Translations under genes and position numbers: made by a program
Assembly: GCF_001552595.1 (NCBI RefSeq)
Contig: NZ_BCRM01000040.1
Coordinates: forward strand, 1-36,728
Source of the DNA: Rhodococcus erythropolis NBRC 15567
GTDB lineage: Bacteria; Actinomycetota; Actinomycetes; Mycobacteriales; Mycobacteriaceae
DNA: 36,728 bases
Direction of reading: 5' to 3'
The notes under the pieces: model-generated
Seen by the model: the letters and a program-made list of their open reading frames with translations, nothing else
Database searches by the model: none
What the model was told of the DNA's origin: nothing
In this document: piece after piece, positions 34,239 to 36,728 of the stretch
Layout of the letters: each line of letters begins with the position of its first letter
Numbering within the stretch: the stretch's first letter is position 1

Positions 34239-35231
34239 TCATCCGACGAGAACGGGGAAGCGGGCGGCCCACTGTTCGAGTAACTCGCGGTGGGGCTTCA
34301 CAAAGTGGTCTTCCGTGTACTTGCCCTGCTTGGTTGCCAGCTGATCGCGTTCGATGCGGTCGTAGACGATCGGGGTAGGCGAGTAGTCCTGCTGATCCAG
34401 GTTCGGTCGGTAGATCTCAGCGGCCGGCGAGTTCGCGTTGTAGATCTCCGGCCGATAGATCCTCTGGAAGGTCTCCATCACACTGATCGTGCCGATGAGC
34501 TGAAGGTCGGTGTAGTCGTTGAGCAGATCGCCGCGGAAGTAGAACGCGAGCGGGGCGACACCGTCGGGCGGCAGGAAGTACCTGACCTGCAGCCCCATCT
34601 TCCCGAAGTACTCGTCGGTCAACGAGTAGTCGTCCTGCTGGTACTCGACACCGAGGGTCGGATGGTGATCCCGGGTCCGGTGGTAGGTCCGGCTTGTGGA
34701 CACGCTGATGCAGATCACGGGATCGACCGCGAAGCGTTCCCTGTAGGCCTCGGAGTCGAGGAAATGTTGGAACAGTTTGCCGTGCAGGTCACCGAAGTCG
34801 CCGGGCACAGTGAACTCAGAGGCGCCCTCGTTGACTGCCGGCAGTCGAACACTGAAGTCGAAGTCGCGGACGTAGGAGGAGAAGTTGTTCCCGACGATCC
34901 CCGGGAATCGTGCGCCGGTGAGGCGATCGACGATCTGAATATCCAGTACCTCGATCAGGGGGAGTCGGTGATCCGCGCCGTCCGAGCTGAACTGCAGCTC
35001 CGCGGAGACGATCTCGAGCTCGACGGCGTAGCGGTCCAGGCCCGGGTTGTCCCGGCGTGCGAGACCATTGAACCGGTCGTTGATCATCGCCAGGGTTCGG
35101 CGGAGGTTCTGCTGACGGTGTTCGCCTCGGGCCAGATTGGCGAAGTTCGTGGTGGTCCGAGAATGCACCGACGGCGAGTAGTCCTCGTTGAAGCGGGTGG
35201 TGGTGATGCTGAACGTGAATTCGTTCGACAT
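34239..35231 (-). CDS. mesX: DUF1852 protein, MesX partner of the core methionine synthase
   Basis: 330-residue DUF1852 protein starting MSNEFTFSITTTRFNEDYSPS. Family members are found next to core MetE genes and are required for MesD-dependent methionine synthesis in Acinetobacter baylyi; the mechanism is unknown. The sequence is full length, without signal peptide or membrane segments, so it acts in the cytoplasm. It is first in the mesXD operon, with its stop 21 bases before the preferred mesD start. A LysR regulator is transcribed divergently across a 125-base gap. Confidence 0.9.
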   Translation of the reverse strand: MSNEFTFSITTTRFNEDYSPSVHSRTTTNFANLARGEHRQQNLRRTLAMINDRFNGLARRDNPGLDRYAVELEIVSAELQFSSDGADHRLPLIEVLDIQIVDRLTGARFPGIVGNNFSSYVRDFDFSVRLPAVNEGASEFTVPGDFGDLHGKLFQHFLDSEAYRERFAVDPVICISVSTSRTYHRTRDHHPTLGVEYQQDDYSLTDEYFGKMGLQVRYFLPPDGVAPLAFYFRGDLLNDYTDLQLIGTISVMETFQRIYRPEIYNANSPAAEIYRPNLDQQDYSPTPIVYDRIERDQLATKQGKYTEDHFVKPHRELLEQWAARFPVLVG

Positions 35232-35316
35232 GAACGTCCAATTCGGGTCTTGATCGGCCGGGCTCGGCCTTGCGGAAAGTCTCTGCCACTATCCCGCAGT
35301 TCCAGTTCAGTTATCG

Positions 35317-35332
35317 GGTAACAAATGTTGCC
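35317..35332. promoter_or_regulatory. Candidate LysR-type operator in the mesX-lysR gap
   Basis: GGTAACA-AA-TGTTGCC is an inverted repeat with one mismatch, in the middle of the divergent promoter region. A second perfect inverted repeat, ATAGC-ATTTA-GCTAT (35344-35358), overlaps the regulator's start codon. Together they suit activation of mesXD and autorepression. Confidence 0.45.
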
Positions 35333-35356
35333 TATGGTCCTCTATAGCATTTAGCT

Positions 35357-36304
35357 ATGGCGCGAGAATCCAGAGGCATCACCCTGCAGCAACTGCATTA
35401 CTTCATCGAGGTCGCGGCGGAGGGGTCGATCACCGGCGCCGCAGACCTTCTCTACGTCGCCCAGCCGACCATGTCTGCCGCGATGAAAGACCTGGAATCC
35501 CGAGTGGGACGCACCCTCCTCACTCGATCGGCCCGGGGGGCGACGTTGACCGAGGAGGGCGCGGAGTTTCTCGGCTATGCCAGGCAGGTCGTCGAGCAGA
35601 TGTCGCTGCTGGAGCAGCGCTACCTCGGTCAGCCACCGTCCCGTCGGCTGCTCGGAGTCTCGGCTCAGCACTACTCATTCGTGGTCGAGGCGTTCATCCG
35701 GATGGTGGACTCCGTTGACGCGGCACAGTACGAGTTCTCGCTTCGTGAGACCCGGACCTGGGACATCATCGAGGACATCCGGATGCTCCGCAGTGAAGTG
35801 GGCATCCTGTACCGCAATGACTTCAACCGGAAGGTCATCGACAAACTCCTGCGAGATTCCGGTCTGGTGTTCCGCCCGCTCTTCGCCGCGGTGCCACACA
35901 TCTTCATCTCCAGGCAGAACCCGTTGGCCTCCCGAGATCGCGTCGCTCTCGATGATCTGGCCGACCTGCCACGGCTCACCTTCGACCAGGGCGCGAACAA
36001 CTCGTTCTATTTCGCCGAAGAGATCCTCTCCACCCTGTCGAGCAAGCGGGAAATCCGGGTCTCCGACCGCGCGACAATCTTCAATCTCATGATCGGACTC
36101 GACGGTTACACGATCTCGACCGGCATCATCAGTGACGATCTCGACCCCGAGATCGTCGCCATCCCACTCGACGTGGACGAGAGCATCGAGATCGGCTGGA
36201 TCAGCCATTCCGGGGTCCCGCTCACGGCGCAGGCACAGCGCTACCTCGCCGAGGTGCGTGCCGTCGTCGCCGACTACGGAATCGAGCTGCTCGACTCTCC
36301 GTGA
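35357..36304 (+). CDS. LysR-family regulator of the mesXD operon
   Basis: 315 residues. The N-terminal winged HTH (about 8-66: LQQLHYFIEVAAEGSITGAADLLYVAQPTMSAAMKDLESRVGRTLLTR) is canonical for LysR, and the remaining 220 residues match the co-inducer-binding domain. It is divergent from mesX, the usual arrangement for a LysR protein controlling its neighbour, so it probably responds to methionine or sulfur status; the ligand cannot be read. No ribosome-binding site precedes the ATG, and the start lies within an inverted repeat. Confidence 0.92.
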   Translation: MARESRGITLQQLHYFIEVAAEGSITGAADLLYVAQPTMSAAMKDLESRVGRTLLTRSARGATLTEEGAEFLGYARQVVEQMSLLEQRYLGQPPSRRLLGVSAQHYSFVVEAFIRMVDSVDAAQYEFSLRETRTWDIIEDIRMLRSEVGILYRNDFNRKVIDKLLRDSGLVFRPLFAAVPHIFISRQNPLASRDRVALDDLADLPRLTFDQGANNSFYFAEEILSTLSSKREIRVSDRATIFNLMIGLDGYTISTGIISDDLDPEIVAIPLDVDESIEIGWISHSGVPLTAQAQRYLAEVRAVVADYGIELLDSP

Positions 36305-36591
36305 ATCGGGCCGCGAGTGCGGATCACGGTCGGCGACAACGCGCGGATGGAGGGAACGGACCACGTGATGGTCGACGGCAACGGTGTGAAGTCTCGCTTC
36401 AACGGCTGGCGGCCTGCGTCTACACCACTGCGGAAATATCCCGGGGGTCCCACAAGGCGACCGCGTATCGCAGGTACGCGGCCTGGGGGGCTGAGGTGCT
36501 CCGACTCCACGCGAACGCACAGGGGTTCGTTGCAGCGGTGTTCGCAGACTCTTCCATCGGCTAGTTTGTCGTTAATCAGGAGCGCGAAAGA
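36305..36591. other. Spacer between the LysR gene and the transposase fragment
   Basis: No gene supported; frames on both strands are short and featureless. Confidence 0.45.
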
Positions 36592-36612
36592 TTGATACTC
36601 GATGCTGAATAT

Positions 36613-36728
36613 GTGTTGCGCGCCGATGAGATTCCCGATGACTTGTGGGCTGTGATCGAGCCCGTTCTGCTCCCCCACTGGCGGGCCGAAGGGTGCTTCC
36701 GTGGAACGACCACCGGTTGCCCCTGGAA
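36613..36728 (+). mobile_element. IS5-like transposase, N-terminal part (runs off the window)
   Basis: The frame reads VLRADEIPDDLWAVIEPVLLPHW...TTTGCPW to the window edge. DDLWAVIEPVLLP and the TGCPW segment are typical of the N-terminus of IS5-family transposases (DxxWxxIxPLLP ... RTGCPWRDLP). The stretch between them is shorter than usual, so an internal deletion is likely. GTG at 36613 or TTG at 36592 may start it. Confidence 0.5.

Overview
This high-GC window reads as accessory DNA, most likely an interior stretch of a large (probably linear) plasmid from a mycolic-acid actinobacterium such as Rhodococcus or a close relative. The genus is inferred from the cutinase, the DUF732-like lipoprotein, the gamma-butyrolactone-receptor-like TetR protein, the DUF2637 protein and codon use. 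No rRNA or tRNA gene is visible.

Layout. 1-2609: the 5' part of a molybdenum-hydroxylase iron-sulfur subunit and a long secreted cutinase. 2869-3939: a YhcG/DUF1016 PD-(D/E)XK nuclease. 4068-7279 (minus strand): a compact operon of ribbon-helix-helix antitoxin, MazF toxin, a 616-residue protein with family-B DNA polymerase motifs, and a 265-residue double-HTH protein resembling actinobacterial terminal proteins. 7733-9443: TetR regulator and DUF2637 membrane protein. 10042-15000: the plasmid maintenance core, with parA and a small ParB-like gene, a striking 9-bp-periodic repeat array (11195-11841) with smaller relatives at 10042-10068 and 12927-13019, and a probable replication protein whose leader is a run of inverted repeats spaced about 28 bp.

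15001-33180 is sparsely coding and decayed. It holds a PLD-like protein, an SRPBCC protein, a truncated secreted protein, a membrane protein, an AurF-type diiron oxygenase, a second MazF toxin-antitoxin pair, an HTH regulator, a lipoprotein, an anti-sigma-like ATPase and several plasmid-type hypotheticals. Between them lie remnants of LuxR, sigma-factor-like, resolvase, IS110 and IS6 genes. 33181-36304 is an intact metabolic cassette: a LysR regulator divergent from mesX (DUF1852) and mesD (core MetE), a folate-independent, oxygen-dependent methionine synthase system. The right edge holds the start of an IS5-like transposase.

The genes combine replication and partition (rep, parA, parB and the 9-bp array as candidate centromere), possible end maintenance (polymerase-like plus terminal-protein-like pair), post-segregational stabilisation (two MazF modules) and niche cargo (cutinase, AurF-like oxygenase, MesXD). 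The two signals most worth following are the roughly 70-unit 9-bp array and the polymerase-like/terminal-protein-like pair.
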